Source: Pyrocephalus nanus
Taxonomy: Eukaryota > Chordata > Aves > Passeriformes > Tyrannidae
NCBI GenBank assembly: GCA_038380795.1
Contig: CM076281.1
Coordinates: forward strand, 1,240,001-1,304,000
Length of the DNA stretch: 64,000 bases
Direction: 5' to 3'
Part shown: piece by piece, positions 13,801 through 23,976 of the stretch
Layout of the letters: every line of letters begins with the position of its first letter
Numbering within the stretch: the first letter of the stretch is position 1
Position numbers and translations under genes: made by a program
Notes under the pieces: generated by a model
The model's input: the letters and a program-made list of their open reading frames with translations, nothing else
Databases searched by the model: none
What the model was told of the DNA's origin: nothing

Positions 13801-14290
13801 TTAAATCCTTAGTTTCCCTGCCCTCAACACATACCAGCGGATAATCCACTGCCCAGGAACACGTGAAGGGGCTGAGCAGTGCTGTGGGGGCAGCTGCCCA
13901 TGGGTTAAGATGGTACCCAAGCTCAGAGCCCGGCCCTATAGCCCTGATCTGTGGGACTGGAAGCATTTGCTCCAGCAGGACATATCCTGCACTGACACTG
14001 TTTGGGAAAGCACCAATCTGAGGAATGCTGCAACATCCCTAGGAGATTCCTCCAGCCATCCACTGCACCACTGTACCTGCATTCTAGATCCTACAGGGGC
14101 ACCTGCTAGAGACCAGGCATTTTTTCATCCTAAAACTTCCAGGTGAAGCCCTCATTTTTAGGAATTGACCTTGGAAAACCTTCAGCCTGGCTGCGTCAGA
14201 GCAGTGGAAGGTGTCACTGCCCACGATTGTCTCATCTCTTTGATGTCTCGAGGAGTAAGGCACGGTGTAACTGATACTTGGCATTTATTG
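7886..14290. other. Intergenic, no gene recognised; several AT-rich unique blocks
   Basis: No exon set with consistent phases was found. AT-rich unique blocks at about 8100-8500, 9490-9670, 10780-10890 and 12570-12860 stand out from GC-rich surroundings. The last is dense in AATTA/TAATT words (for example CCAATTAAATTAG near 12631) and is a reasonable candidate for a conserved regulatory element. A short CpG-rich stretch lies at 9430-9505. Confidence 0.4.
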
Positions 14291-14299
14291 TCACTTAAA

Positions 14300-15120
14300 A
14301 TAGCCCGGCAATCAGCGAGAGGAACTGCCGCCCTGCGGGAGGAGGGAGCTCGGGGTTTAGCCCGGGAAAGGTCACACGGCTGCCCCAGGACGGGTGTGGG
14401 ATGGCGACACAGCGACCGCTTCGCTCCGAGCCACGAGCGAGCGCTTCAGTGGCAGCGGAGGGTTCGCCAGGGGTGGGGACCGTCCCCGACACGAAACACA
14501 GGGCAAGTGACGGAGCCACAGCCGTGTCCTTCGCCCTCGAGCCCCGGGAGCAGCCTCTGCCTTCCCCAGGGCACCCCATGGCTCTCCATCCCCCAGTTCC
14601 CCCGGTGCATCCCCCCGGCTCCCACCCCGCTTGCTCCCGGGGGGGAGACGAGATGCCTTTTCAAAACATTTTTTGATGAAAGCTCGGACTCTCCCAGGCC
14701 TGCAGGAGGCCGGCAAGGCTGCCGTGCCCACCCCCGTGCCCTCCCTCTGTGCCGGGCTCCGGGAGGGAGCGGCGGTGCCGGCAGCGCTCCCGGCACGGAG
14801 CGCGGCTCCCACCTAGCGGGGAGCGCTGGGGAAGGGGCTGCGGGGGAGCCCTTCCCACAGACACCCCCGGACCCCCCCCGACGGGTAAATGCTCCGAAAG
14901 TAACAATTCCCCCCGCGGCTGCTGCCCTGAACCTCCTAATTAAAGCCGCTGAACTCCAGCGGGTCCCGGCGTCCGGGATCTGCCTCCCAGCCCCGCAAAC
15001 GCGTCCAGCAAACGCCACCCAAACCCGCAGAGCCCTGGGCTTAGCTGGGTTAGTTTGCTCCTCGATCCACCGACCACTCCGGCTCGCAGCCCTTGCCCAC
15101 CCGGCGGAACGATCCCGAGG
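14300..15120. other. CpG-rich segment without an assigned gene
   Basis: The sequence turns GC-rich with many CpG dinucleotides and long open frames on both strands (about 550 codons plus, about 465 minus). Such frames are expected by chance at this composition because stops are AT-rich. The conceptual products resemble no family I know. It could be an orphan CpG island serving a non-coding transcript. An AATAAA lies downstream on the plus strand at 15917-15922. Confidence 0.45.
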
Positions 15121-15126
15121 CACCAA

Positions 15127-15381
15127 CATCCCAACCACTCCTCCATCACCCAGCCTGCCCCGGCCCACGGCATCGAACATCCCAACCACTCCTCCATCAC
15201 CCAGCCTGCCCCGGCCCACGGCATCGAACATCCCAACCACTCCTCCATCACCCAGCCTGCCCCAGCCCACGGCATCGAACATCCCAACCACTCCTCCATC
15301 ACCCAGCCTGCCCCGGCCCACGGCATCGAACATCCCAACCACTCCTCCATCACCCAGCCTGCCCCGGCCCACGGCAGCTTC
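15127..15381. repeat. 51-bp minisatellite, 5 copies
   Basis: Five near-identical 51-bp units start at 15127, 15178, 15229, 15280 and 15331; only a few substitutions separate them, such as one CCCCAGCCC for CCCCGGCCC. As 51 is divisible by three, the reading frames through it stay open on both strands, giving a 17-residue proline/serine/threonine-rich period on the plus strand. Confidence 0.95.
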
Positions 15382-16204
15382 CAGCAGAGGATTCCCACAC
15401 TTACACCACGGGAAGGCTCCTGTTCTCCCTCTCTCCCCCACCAAGTGTAGGCTCCCGTATAAATTTACAGGTTTTCCCCCCAAATTTGGCCACGTACCTG
15501 CCTCGGAACGGCAGGATTCAGACGGCAGTGAAGGACACAACTGCTCGTGCAGGAGTTGGGCAGAGCGTGGAGCACACCTGCACCCTCCCCTCTCACTGCT
15601 GCTCCACAAATCCGAGGGGTTTTGCATTTTCCGAGCCACACTTTGGTTCCCTGGGCACGCTGGGCTGGGAGGAGGAAAGCACGTGGCAGCAGAGCTCTTA
15701 CCTGTGCTGATGGAAGCTGATGTGCAGCTGGACAGGCACCATCTCAGGTGTTCCAGGGGAAGAAAAACCCATGAGGGGCCTCTGACTCCACCCCTGGGCC
15801 ACAGCTGCCCCTGAGGGGAATTCCAACTGCTCCCAGCTGGGCCCACCGAGGGAGGGCTGGTCCAGCTGGGTGGGACCTGCCCCCAGGAGCCACCCCGGGG
15901 ACTTTTTCTAACACAAAATAAAAGAGAAAGTCACTTTTCAACTTTCTCCAATTTCAGTAGGAGTCACCAAAAACAACAGAGGTCCCAATTCTCTGGTATT
16001 GCCACACTTTATCCCACGCTGAATTTCAGCAATTAAAGGAATGGGAAGAGCATATTATTCCATTTCTATCAAGAGCAACTTTCCTCAGTGAGCTGTAAAA
16101 AGGTGACACTTGAGGCAGCTGCTGGGATGTATCACACAGGACCTGCCGCTTCCACAGCAGGAAACATCTTTACTGCTGCAAACAAGACACCTGAGCAGGC
16201 AGAA
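15382..16204. other. Intergenic between the 51-bp repeat and MRPS23
   Basis: No gene recognised. Contains a plus-strand AATAAA at 15917-15922 with no convincing upstream gene. The stretch ends at the inferred MRPS23 3-prime end. Confidence 0.5.
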
Positions 16205-16227
16205 CTTCCAACTTTTAAAGAAAATGT

Positions 16228-16233
16228 TTTATT
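16228..16233 (-). terminator. MRPS23: Poly(A) signal of MRPS23
   Basis: TTTATT on the plus strand is AATAAA on the gene strand, about 245 nt downstream of the MRPS23 stop codon. The cleavage site would fall near 16205-16215, giving a short 3-prime UTR of roughly 265 nt. Confidence 0.7.
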
Positions 16234-16477
16234 TTCCACTCTTACTTTCCAGCTCACACTTTGAGATAACAGCGTTGAACCTTAAAAAAGCAAAATACCA
16301 TTATCTCCAATTTCATCTCTGAGAAGGATGGAGGAAAATGTGTCACACTCAGGAGTCTGGGGGGCACCAGAGCTGGATTCCCCCCAGGAAATGTCCCAAA
16401 GTGGCCGGTGTGGAGGCTGGATCCTGACAGGGGACAGTCAAGGCACAGGGGCAGCAGAGTCCAGGGCAGCAGAGCTG

Positions 16478-18603
16478 TCACAAGGGAGGAGGATTCTCCT
16501 TCTGTGTCCCTGCCAGCTCTGGTGTCTGCTCCTCCCCACCCTTCCTCTTCTCCTGCAGCTCCTCCAGCACAGTGTGGAGCTGCTGCTGCAAGGCAGGATC
16601 CCTGGTTCCAGCAGATCCCTGGTGCTCCTGCTGTGCCACCTGCAGGGAAAGACACAAAATCACACAAAACAGGGTGCAAGCAGCTTCTGAAGGGTGGCTG
16701 AGGAGAGAGACAGCCCTCTGTGTGTCCAGAAAAGCTGACAGCAATTAATTCATGCTGAGATTATTTTTATTATTATTATTATTATTATGATGTAAAAATT
16801 CAATACAGGGCAGCACAAAAACATGTTTCCAAATGGTTTCTACAGACACACACTTATTTGAAAGATTATTCAATCTTTTATCACCAGAACAAGCTCTTTT
16901 CTGTCCCACAAGTCCCTTAACCTTGGCCAGACACGTTCATGACCAAGAGGAAAGTTTTCTCTGCACAGCAAAGACATTTTATTACGACCACCAGACGTGT
17001 GACTGCTTTGCTGAGAATTTACCCCAGACCACTCCAGTATCAGAGGCCTGGGAGAGGGGTTTCCTCAGCCCACCAACCAAGTGACTCTGTGAATATTTAA
17101 TACTCACTTTATCTGCTGTTCTCCTCTGTAAAATGATCCCACTGGCTAAAAGGGCCTTTCCTGTTTCTTCAAACAATTTCTCCTCTTCAATTTTCCCTTC
17201 TTCCTTCAGCTCGTTGTATTTCTCAACAAACCTGGATTGCAAGGTCGTGTTTTTACTCTCACAAATAACGTTTTGGTTCAGTGACTGAAGGGGAGGAAGG
17301 GACCAGTTTCAGAGATATCTCCAGTTTAATTAGAACCTTACCTCTGGCAGGTAGATTTGAAGTTTAACTGTGTCAGGTCAAAAGGCCTTGGACCATTGCC
17401 ATAAACTCTGTAAAATCTCCTGGTCAGAAAAGAAAACAGGTGAGTTTTTGAAACTGAAATCAATGGTAAATAAACAACATCAGAGTCTGTTAGCTCAGGG
17501 TGTAATAAAAATCATTCACAGAACTATTTCTCCTTTGCCCAGGAGCCCTTATGAACACCTGGAAGTGTCCAGGGCCATACTGGAGCAACCTGGGATAGTG
17601 GAAGGTGTCCCTGCCCATGGCAGGGGAGGGACTGGATGGGCTTTAAGGTCCCAAACCAGCCTGGAATTCCACAGAGATGTTTGTTCCAGCGTTTTTAATG
17701 GTTTTAATAAATTCTAGTTAATCATCACCACGGGTCAGAGCAGCTCTGGAACTCCCCAGAGGATTAAGCCCAGCCTGGAGCTCTGTGCTGTACAGGTGTG
17801 TTTGCCATTCCTGCTGCACAGGAGCCTCCACCTGCCAGGAGAAACACGTGGAGGATCATGGAAAAACCCTCCTATGTGTTCAAAAACATCACAAGCCAAG
17901 AAGCAAAAGCTGGATTTAGGTGATTTACTCAAAACCTGTTTCTACCCTACAGCAGCTTCGAGGCTCCATTCCTCAAATGTGCCCTGTGGAACTTCCCACC
18001 ACTCAAACCCAGTGTGTAACTGGGATGGTCCCCGATCAGCAACTGGTGAGACACAGAGAACCACGAGCTTCAAGGGCACAGATGACAAAGAGAATTTCAA
18101 CCAATCGCTCCCTAAAAGCGCGTAATTCTGCTCAGTATGTGGGGGGTGGCTCCCGTCACAGCATTCCCTGGAGTCACGGAACGGTCCGGTTGGGAGGGAC
18201 GTTCAGAATCCTGTCATTCCAAACCGTCCCATTCAGGTAACTCCCAGGGCAGGGACACTCTCCAGGGAGCAGGCCGGTGTCCCGGGGGTCACTCACGCCC
18301 GCACTTCATCCTCGCGGTACAGCACGGGCCGCACCGGGTCCGCGGCCCGCCCGCGGCGCGGCCGCACCGGGCGGTGCAGGGGCTCCCGCAGCGGCGGGAA
18401 CGCCGCGTACACGTCGAACCACAGCGGCTTCTTGATGATCCCGATGCGCAGCAGGTTCCGCGTCCTGCGGGGAGAACCAGGGGGAGGTCAGGAGGGGCCG
18501 CCCGAACCGGGAACCGGGAACCGGCCCTGCCCCGGCTGAGCCCCCCCCCCACCGCGCACCGGCTGAACACGCTGCCGATCTTCTGCGTGCGGCTCCCGGC
18601 CAT
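16478..18603 (-). CDS. MRPS23: Small ribosomal subunit protein mS23 (mitochondrial), five coding exons
   Basis: Structural protein of the mitochondrial 28S ribosomal subunit, made in the cytosol and imported into the matrix. Coding exons in transcription order: 18603-18560, 18464-18297, 17419-17342, 17231-17108, 16639-16478. All junctions are GT-AG with matching phases; the total is 576 nt, or 191 codons, close to the human protein (190). The N-terminus [18 protein letters not shown] matches the family. Other family blocks seen are [18 protein letters not shown] in exon 2, [14 protein letters not shown] and [13 protein letters not shown] across exons 3-4, and [20 protein letters not shown] in exon 4. 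The last exon encodes a low-complexity Gln/Glu/Pro tail of 53 residues, the least conserved part. The start is the first ATG in the CpG-rich 5-prime region and its context GCCGCCATGG is strong. Intron 2 carries two CR1 pieces. No frameshift or missing block is seen. Confidence 0.96.
16761..16788. repeat. (TTA)n microsatellite in MRPS23 intron 4
   Basis: A run of TTA/ATT triplets with one interruption near its start. Confidence 0.85.
17551..17676 (+). mobile_element. CR1 LINE fragment, sense, in MRPS23 intron 2
   Basis: TGGAAGGTGTCCCTGCCCATG followed by GGGACTGGATGGGCTTTAAG and GGTCCCAAACCAGCC is the sense 3-prime portion of avian CR1. It is inserted opposite in orientation to the host gene and ends shortly before a poly-T/TTTTAAT region. 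Confidence 0.9.
18171..18231 (-). mobile_element. CR1 LINE fragment, antisense, in MRPS23 intron 2
   Basis: GAGTCACGGAACGGTCCGGT then TGGGAGGGACGTTCAGAATC is a diverged inverted CR1 3-prime end. Its retained CpG dinucleotides are unusual for an old repeat. They probably reflect its place beside the MRPS23 CpG island. Confidence 0.75.
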
Positions 18604-18900
18604 GGCGGCCCCGCTGGGACACCTGGGATCCCCGGGACCCCCCGAGCCCTGCCGGGACCCCCCGAGCCCTGCCGGGACCCCCCGAGCCCCCCGAGCCCCC
18701 GGGACACCGGAACGGGAACCGGGGCCGCCGCCAGGCCGCGCAGCCGAGCGCCGAGGGGAGACGGCGCTCAGGCATCGCCAGCCGATGGCCGAGCGGCGGC
18801 GCGGCCGGATCGTGTCGTGTGTCGCCCCCCCACCACCACCACCATCCGGGGCTATCGCGACACGCGGGGCCCGGGCCGGGGGAGCCCGGGCACCCTCAGC
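18300..18900 (-). promoter_or_regulatory. MRPS23: CpG island and promoter of MRPS23
   Basis: Dense CpG across exon 2, intron 1, exon 1 and about 300 bp upstream of the start codon. There is no TATA box, as is usual for housekeeping mitochondrial-protein genes. The transcription start cannot be fixed from sequence, but must lie above 18603. Confidence 0.65.
18634..18690. repeat. 20-bp tandem repeat in the MRPS23 5-prime region
   Basis: GGGACCCCCCGAGCCCTGCC starts at 18634 and 18654, with a partial third unit at 18674. It sits 30-90 bp upstream of the start codon, so it may lie in the 5-prime UTR or core promoter and vary in length between individuals. Confidence 0.85.
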
Positions 18901-20614
18901 CCCTGCCCTGGCGGCACCGGCAGGGCCGAGCTCTGCTCTGCTCCAGCTGAGCAAACCCCGTGCCCTCCATGCTCCTCGTGTGGCCCTTCCAGACCTTCCC
19001 CATCCTCGTGTCCCTGTTGGGCCATGAGGGATGAGGAGACCTGGGACCCCCACCCAGGGCACCCCCAGCAGGTTGGGGATCTGCCCTGTTTGCCCCCCAG
19101 AGCTGGGGAGCCCATTCCCCACACTGGGACGGCAGCAGCTCCCTCAGTGACCCAGCCCCAGGGGGATAACAGGGACCCCTGGCACCCCCAGCAGCTCTGA
19201 GATCCACCCTCTGCTCCCAAACACCGCCCTCCTCCAGGCCAGGCACCAGGGGTGAGGGCTTTGGGGTCACAGCCCTCCCGAGGGCAGCAAACTCCCAAGT
19301 GTCCAAAATCCCAGGATCCCCCTTAGCCCCAGCCCTGGAGAAAGGTGACACCAGCTGTGCTTCCCTAAACTCGCCCACCCCCGTGCTCAGGGCTGTGCTT
19401 TGCTGGGATCTGGAGGGTGGACGGGCTGTGGGGACACAGCTGTCACTGTCCCCTGCCAGGCACGTGCAGGCCCTGCTGCCATCTCCGGTTTCTCTCGGAG
19501 CCATCGGGGCTGCTGCAGGGCCAGGGCAGCAGTGACAGGGAAGGACAGCTGTCCTGGTGAGGGACACGGCTCCAAGGGAAGCAGGAGCTGCTCCCACCCT
19601 TGCTGACCAGTCCCCTCTCCTCTCAGAGGGGACAGCTCGGAGATGCTGTGCCTGCACCTCCACAGAGGAGTAATTTCTCTCCATGCATCAGGAATGATCC
19701 TGCCCTGGCAGCCCCAGGGCAGGGCTGGGCTCTGGAGGTGGCAGCAGACAGTGCGTGGCCACCACAGTGTCCCACTCTGTGTTTTCTACCTTCATTTATA
19801 AAACTCCACCCGGGCCCTGTGTGAACAGCCTTGCTCCAGTCAGCATTTCCACCAGCCTGGCTTGGCAGGGAGCTGGTCACTAGGTGCAGCCCTTAGCTTG
19901 GGAATGAGCTGATGGGAAAAAAAAATACATCCCTGCTTCCATCTTCCAGCCTCGGGAAGGAAGGGGGCAGTAAATTTCCACGGCAGCCTGACAGCCAGCA
20001 GGTATTGCCGGGCTCTCACATCTCCAGCTTCATCCTCATCTCAGCACTTCCCAGCCCTGGGCTTTTCTCAGCTGCTGGTTTTCTTAAAACACAGGGTTGA
20101 AAAAAAACCCAAACCACTCTTGTCCCTGTGGAGAAGAGGAATTAAAAAAGGAGTTGCTGGGACTGCTCTAGGGCTGCATCTGAGCTGCTCCCAGCACTGG
20201 GCAGGCTCTGGGCCATCCAGCTCCTTGGAAAGCCCTGGCTCCCTGCAGTGCTTGGCACTCGCTTGGCTGCAGCAGGAAGGCAACAGCCACAGTTTCTCCA
20301 CCGTTTCTACGATTTTGACATTTAAGGCAAGAACACCTTGGCTTTTTCCAGAGTCTTCTTTCACAGGGAAGGTTTCCAAACCACACGTGAGGCTGGGAAG
20401 CTCTAATCCTGCCAGGAGCTGAAGGCTGCTCCCGGACAGCTGGTGCAGAGGGAGTGGACTCCGGCCTATCCCTGACGTGAGAGGGATGCTCCGTGTGCCA
20501 CCCCTGCCCTGCCACCGCCACAGCAGGAGCTGGGCTAGAGTTATCCCTTCCTTCTCCATCCCCCTTCTTTTTAATTCCCCCTGTAAAGAGATGGGAGTGA
20601 AAAAATACACCTGG
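18901..20614. other. Intergenic between MRPS23 and CUEDC1, no gene recognised
   Basis: GC-rich sequence with overlapping chance open frames on both strands and no recognisable protein or repeat. Confidence 0.5.
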
Positions 20615-20635
20615 GTGTTAAGAGTACAACAGGAC

Positions 20636-20641
20636 TTTATT
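20636..20641 (-). terminator. CUEDC1: Candidate distal poly(A) signal of CUEDC1
   Basis: AATAAA on the gene strand at the edge of an AT-rich block, and the only canonical hexamer I noted between the CUEDC1 stop and MRPS23. Confidence 0.5.
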
Positions 20642-23162
20642 ACAGGAATTACTATTAAACATCTTTAAGAAAAAAATCACTTATGGAAATAAATTCTAAA
20701 ACAGTCACACTCACAAACATCACAGATCAGTTTGGTTTGTTCTTTTTAAACCCTTTTGTAGAGAAATGGTACAAATATCACTGAGAATTGGACATTTTAA
20801 TGTAAGAAATGCGTTTTGGCTCCCAAGCCGGGTTTGTGGCCTTTCTACTCATTAGACCTGATTTTTTTGTTCTTTTTCTTTAAAGGACACAAAAGTAATC
20901 CCTCTCCATCCTCCATTAAAACGATGCTTTGTTGCCTCCAAGATATTTTGACATGGCTACAGAGTGACATCACTCCGAGGCTGTGCCAGGCCTGGGATGT
21001 TTAAGGGCACGTTGTTGGTGGTGTGAGCCAAGACATCCCCGGGGCGCTGTGCCAGCCCCGCAGTGCGGTGCCCGCTTTGGGCACAGGGCCCCCAGCACCT
21101 CAACACCTCCGTGCAGAGCAGAGCCCCCCCTGTCCCCTCCCCACGGCCCCGTGTCCCAGCTCACAGCCCCCAGGCCACCCTGCTTTCCTCTGCCCGCTCC
21201 TCACATGCCCCCAGCCCCGTGGGCTCTGATGGGTCACGGGGAGCAGATGGTGATGGACGCTCGGGACGTGCTCAGGCAGAAAGCAGAGGCAGCTGCTGTC
21301 CCGAGGCTCCTCTGCCAGCAAACCTTGGCGGGGTTACAGAACGTGCCACCTGAGCAGGCCGAGAGGAGGGACAGCGTCCACCTCTGGCTGCAGTTAAAGC
21401 CAGCAGGGCGGCAGGACTGGCCTGTGAGTGATGTGAGCCGTGCCCAGCTCAGCCTGCCAAGGACAGCTCAGCTGATCCCCCATGGCACAGCCTGGGCACA
21501 GCGAACCCTCCAAGGCTCGGCAGAGGGGGGTGAGCTGTGAGTGCCCAGGAACCTGTGCCTTGCTGCCTCAGCCCTACCATAACCACCTCCTGGTCTGGCA
21601 GGGCACAATTCCCTTCCCGCCAGAGCCACAGCACCCGCCCGCCGCTGCTTCCTGCGCTCATGGAAACTTCGCCGGCACCGCAGCCCTCGGTAGCCGAGAG
21701 GCGCTGGAACGGGGACAAGCTGATCCGGTTCCAGGCTTGATTTTCTTCCAAATATGCAGAGCTGCTTTGGACTGGAAGGGGTAACGGCAGCCTCCTATGG
21801 CCCCGAGGGCCAGCAGAGGGTAAGGAAAGAGCCCCTCCTTCTCTTCACCACTCTCAGGCTGGGAATGAAAGTCCCACCCAGGGACTAAAGGATTTTGTGT
21901 TCCCAAATTCACACTTAGGCCCCTTGCACCCTGAGCCAGGAGGGGACACGCTCCTCCAGAGCCCCATCCTACCCTGCAGGGTGCAGAGCAGCCCGAGGCA
22001 CGGCCGGGCACACCACAGGGAGCAGGGGGCTCCGAGCCTTGCCCACGGCACGGCGTGGGATGGCTCTGACCTGTCACCAGGCTGCCACGGCTCGGGACAC
22101 GCTCCTCAATCCTTCCTTCAAAAGCAAAGAAGCAGACACCAAAGCTGGGATTTGCTGCTCTGATTTCAGGAACTCCAAGCTCGCTGGTGTCCCCGGGTAC
22201 TCCCAGCCCAGCGCATCCTGCCCTCACCCTCAGCACCCTGGGGTTTGTCCGAGCGCCGCTGCTGCGGGAGCGTTCAGTTTGAGCTAAGGAGACACCACCA
22301 GGACACCACAGACACCTGGGAGCAGCCCTGGCCCTGGCCAGGAACCAAGAGCAAGTGGAGCCTGTGGGTGCCCCCGATGCCCCCAGTGCTGCAGGGCCGA
22401 CAGCCGCGCTCAGCAGGTGCCGCTCGTGGGGGAGTCTTGGCGTCCACTTCAAAGGCAGGCGGGCTCCGCTGGGATGGAAGAGGAGCCTGCCGGGAGCCAG
22501 CGCCTGCAACAGGGACTTTTGTTACCAAACCCCGTGGAGAGGCAGGGAAAACAGTTGCGTGAGTGTTTGATGGCTGGGGCTTCTGCGTCTGCCGCCTTCG
22601 CAGCTCCAATCCTGCAACATTTGTGCTGCTTCGCGGGAGCCAGAGAGTGAAACAGGCACGTCTAGAGCCACCTCCTGCATTTGGCAGGGAGCGCTGTGCC
22701 GATAGAGGAGGAGAAAATGTGCTGGCGGGAGCGAATTCTGCCTTTACGCTCATCACTCGGTACTTACACAGCGAAGGAATTTGTTTATGTAATTATTTTT
22801 AGCCTGACAGCATCTCCCAGAGCTGCAGCGACTCCGGCGCTGTGGGCACGAGGAAAGGGGCTCTGCTCCTGCCCCACACCAGACCTGGCAGTGTCCCCAA
22901 GCCCTTGTACAAACTCTCCGTGCTGAAAACACCTCCACCAGCCTCGCAAACACCCGGCTCGGGCTTTGCCCCTCACCTACAGCGGGGGCACCCCTGAAGC
23001 TTCCAGGCTCCAGGACCACCCCCGGCACCCCAAACCCTGTGGGTCATGTCCTGCTCCATCAGAGAGGGTTAAACCGGTGTGAAATCCAGCCCTTGGTGCT
23101 GCCCCGCGGCGGCACAAAGCGTCCCAACTTCAAGGCAGTTGTAGCAATGCTGAAGGCAAAGG

Positions 23163-23168
23163 TTTAAT
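23163..23168 (-). terminator. CUEDC1: Candidate proximal poly(A) signal (ATTAAA) of CUEDC1
   Basis: TTTAAT on the plus strand reads ATTAAA, the common variant hexamer, about 810 nt after the stop codon and within AT-rich DNA. Confidence 0.35.
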
Positions 23169-23976
23169 TCAAAGTGAAACGCCTAGGAAAAGAAGGCCTT
23201 TCCTTTATAAACAATTTATATTATTTGACTATTACCTGATCTGAATCTCTGCTCATTACTCCTAGCAATAATAGACAACGGCTGTTAGCTTCCCTTTCTC
23301 ACGTGGTTTTTGTTCCGGTGTGCGCAGAGTGAAGTCGCATCAGACCACTACAGATATGTTCAGGAGTGCTCCGGCCCCGCAGACCCCACGTGTGAATGGA
23401 TCCTCATTAGTACGACCGATTTCATTCCTCCTCGGACCGAGAGAGCAGGCGGGCCTGCTCCTCCCCGCTCTGAGCTCCACTGGCTCCTCCACAGCCGCTC
23501 GCAGCAGCTGCCCCGTTGTTTTTTTCCTTTTTTTTTTTCTTTTTTTTTCTTTTTCCTTTTTGGCTGATTTTCTGGATAGAAAACGCTGTTTTCAAACCGC
23601 TGGTAAGAAAACACTGTGCCTCACTTCAGTACTTGTACTTCGGAGGAGTACAGCAGCGGAGGGGGAACAGCCAAAATCTGGGTGATTTGTTGGGTGGGAT
23701 TTTCTCTTTTCCAGCCATCTCCTCGTGAAGCCTCCTGCACGTCCTGTGCCAGCAAGAAACCCCAGTGCTGGGACCTGCAGGGAGGGGAAGGGAGGGAAGG
23801 AGAACAGCATGTGCTCAGCCTCAGCTGCACCATGACCAGCACGTGGGGCTGTTACAGCCACGGCCACCCATGGGCTTGTCCCCACCCAGACACGCTCTGG
23901 ACCCACCCAGAGCCCACAGCCCCTCCTCCAGCCAGGATGGCACCATTCACACACATCCCCGGGTGCCTCTCACCAT

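Larger units (their letters stand above)
20615..23976 (-). other. CUEDC1: CUEDC1 3-prime UTR and downstream sequence
   Basis: The region follows the CUEDC1 stop codon in transcript order and has no other gene. Two possible ends are visible: ATTAAA on the gene strand at 23163-23168, inside an AT-rich block (about 23150-23290), giving a UTR of about 0.8 kb; and AATAAA at 20636-20641, next to an AT-rich stretch (20640-20810), giving about 3.35 kb. Either or both may be used. A T-rich run lies at 23519-23560. Confidence 0.5.

Noticed and set aside
14165..15846. Overlapping open frames of about 550 codons (plus) and 465 codons (minus)
   Set aside because: Low stop density in GC-rich DNA plus a repeat unit divisible by three explains them; composition looks random and no domain is recognisable.
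15917..15922. Plus-strand AATAAA as the end of a plus-strand gene
   Set aside because: No recognisable plus-strand exons precede it; single hexamers are common by chance.
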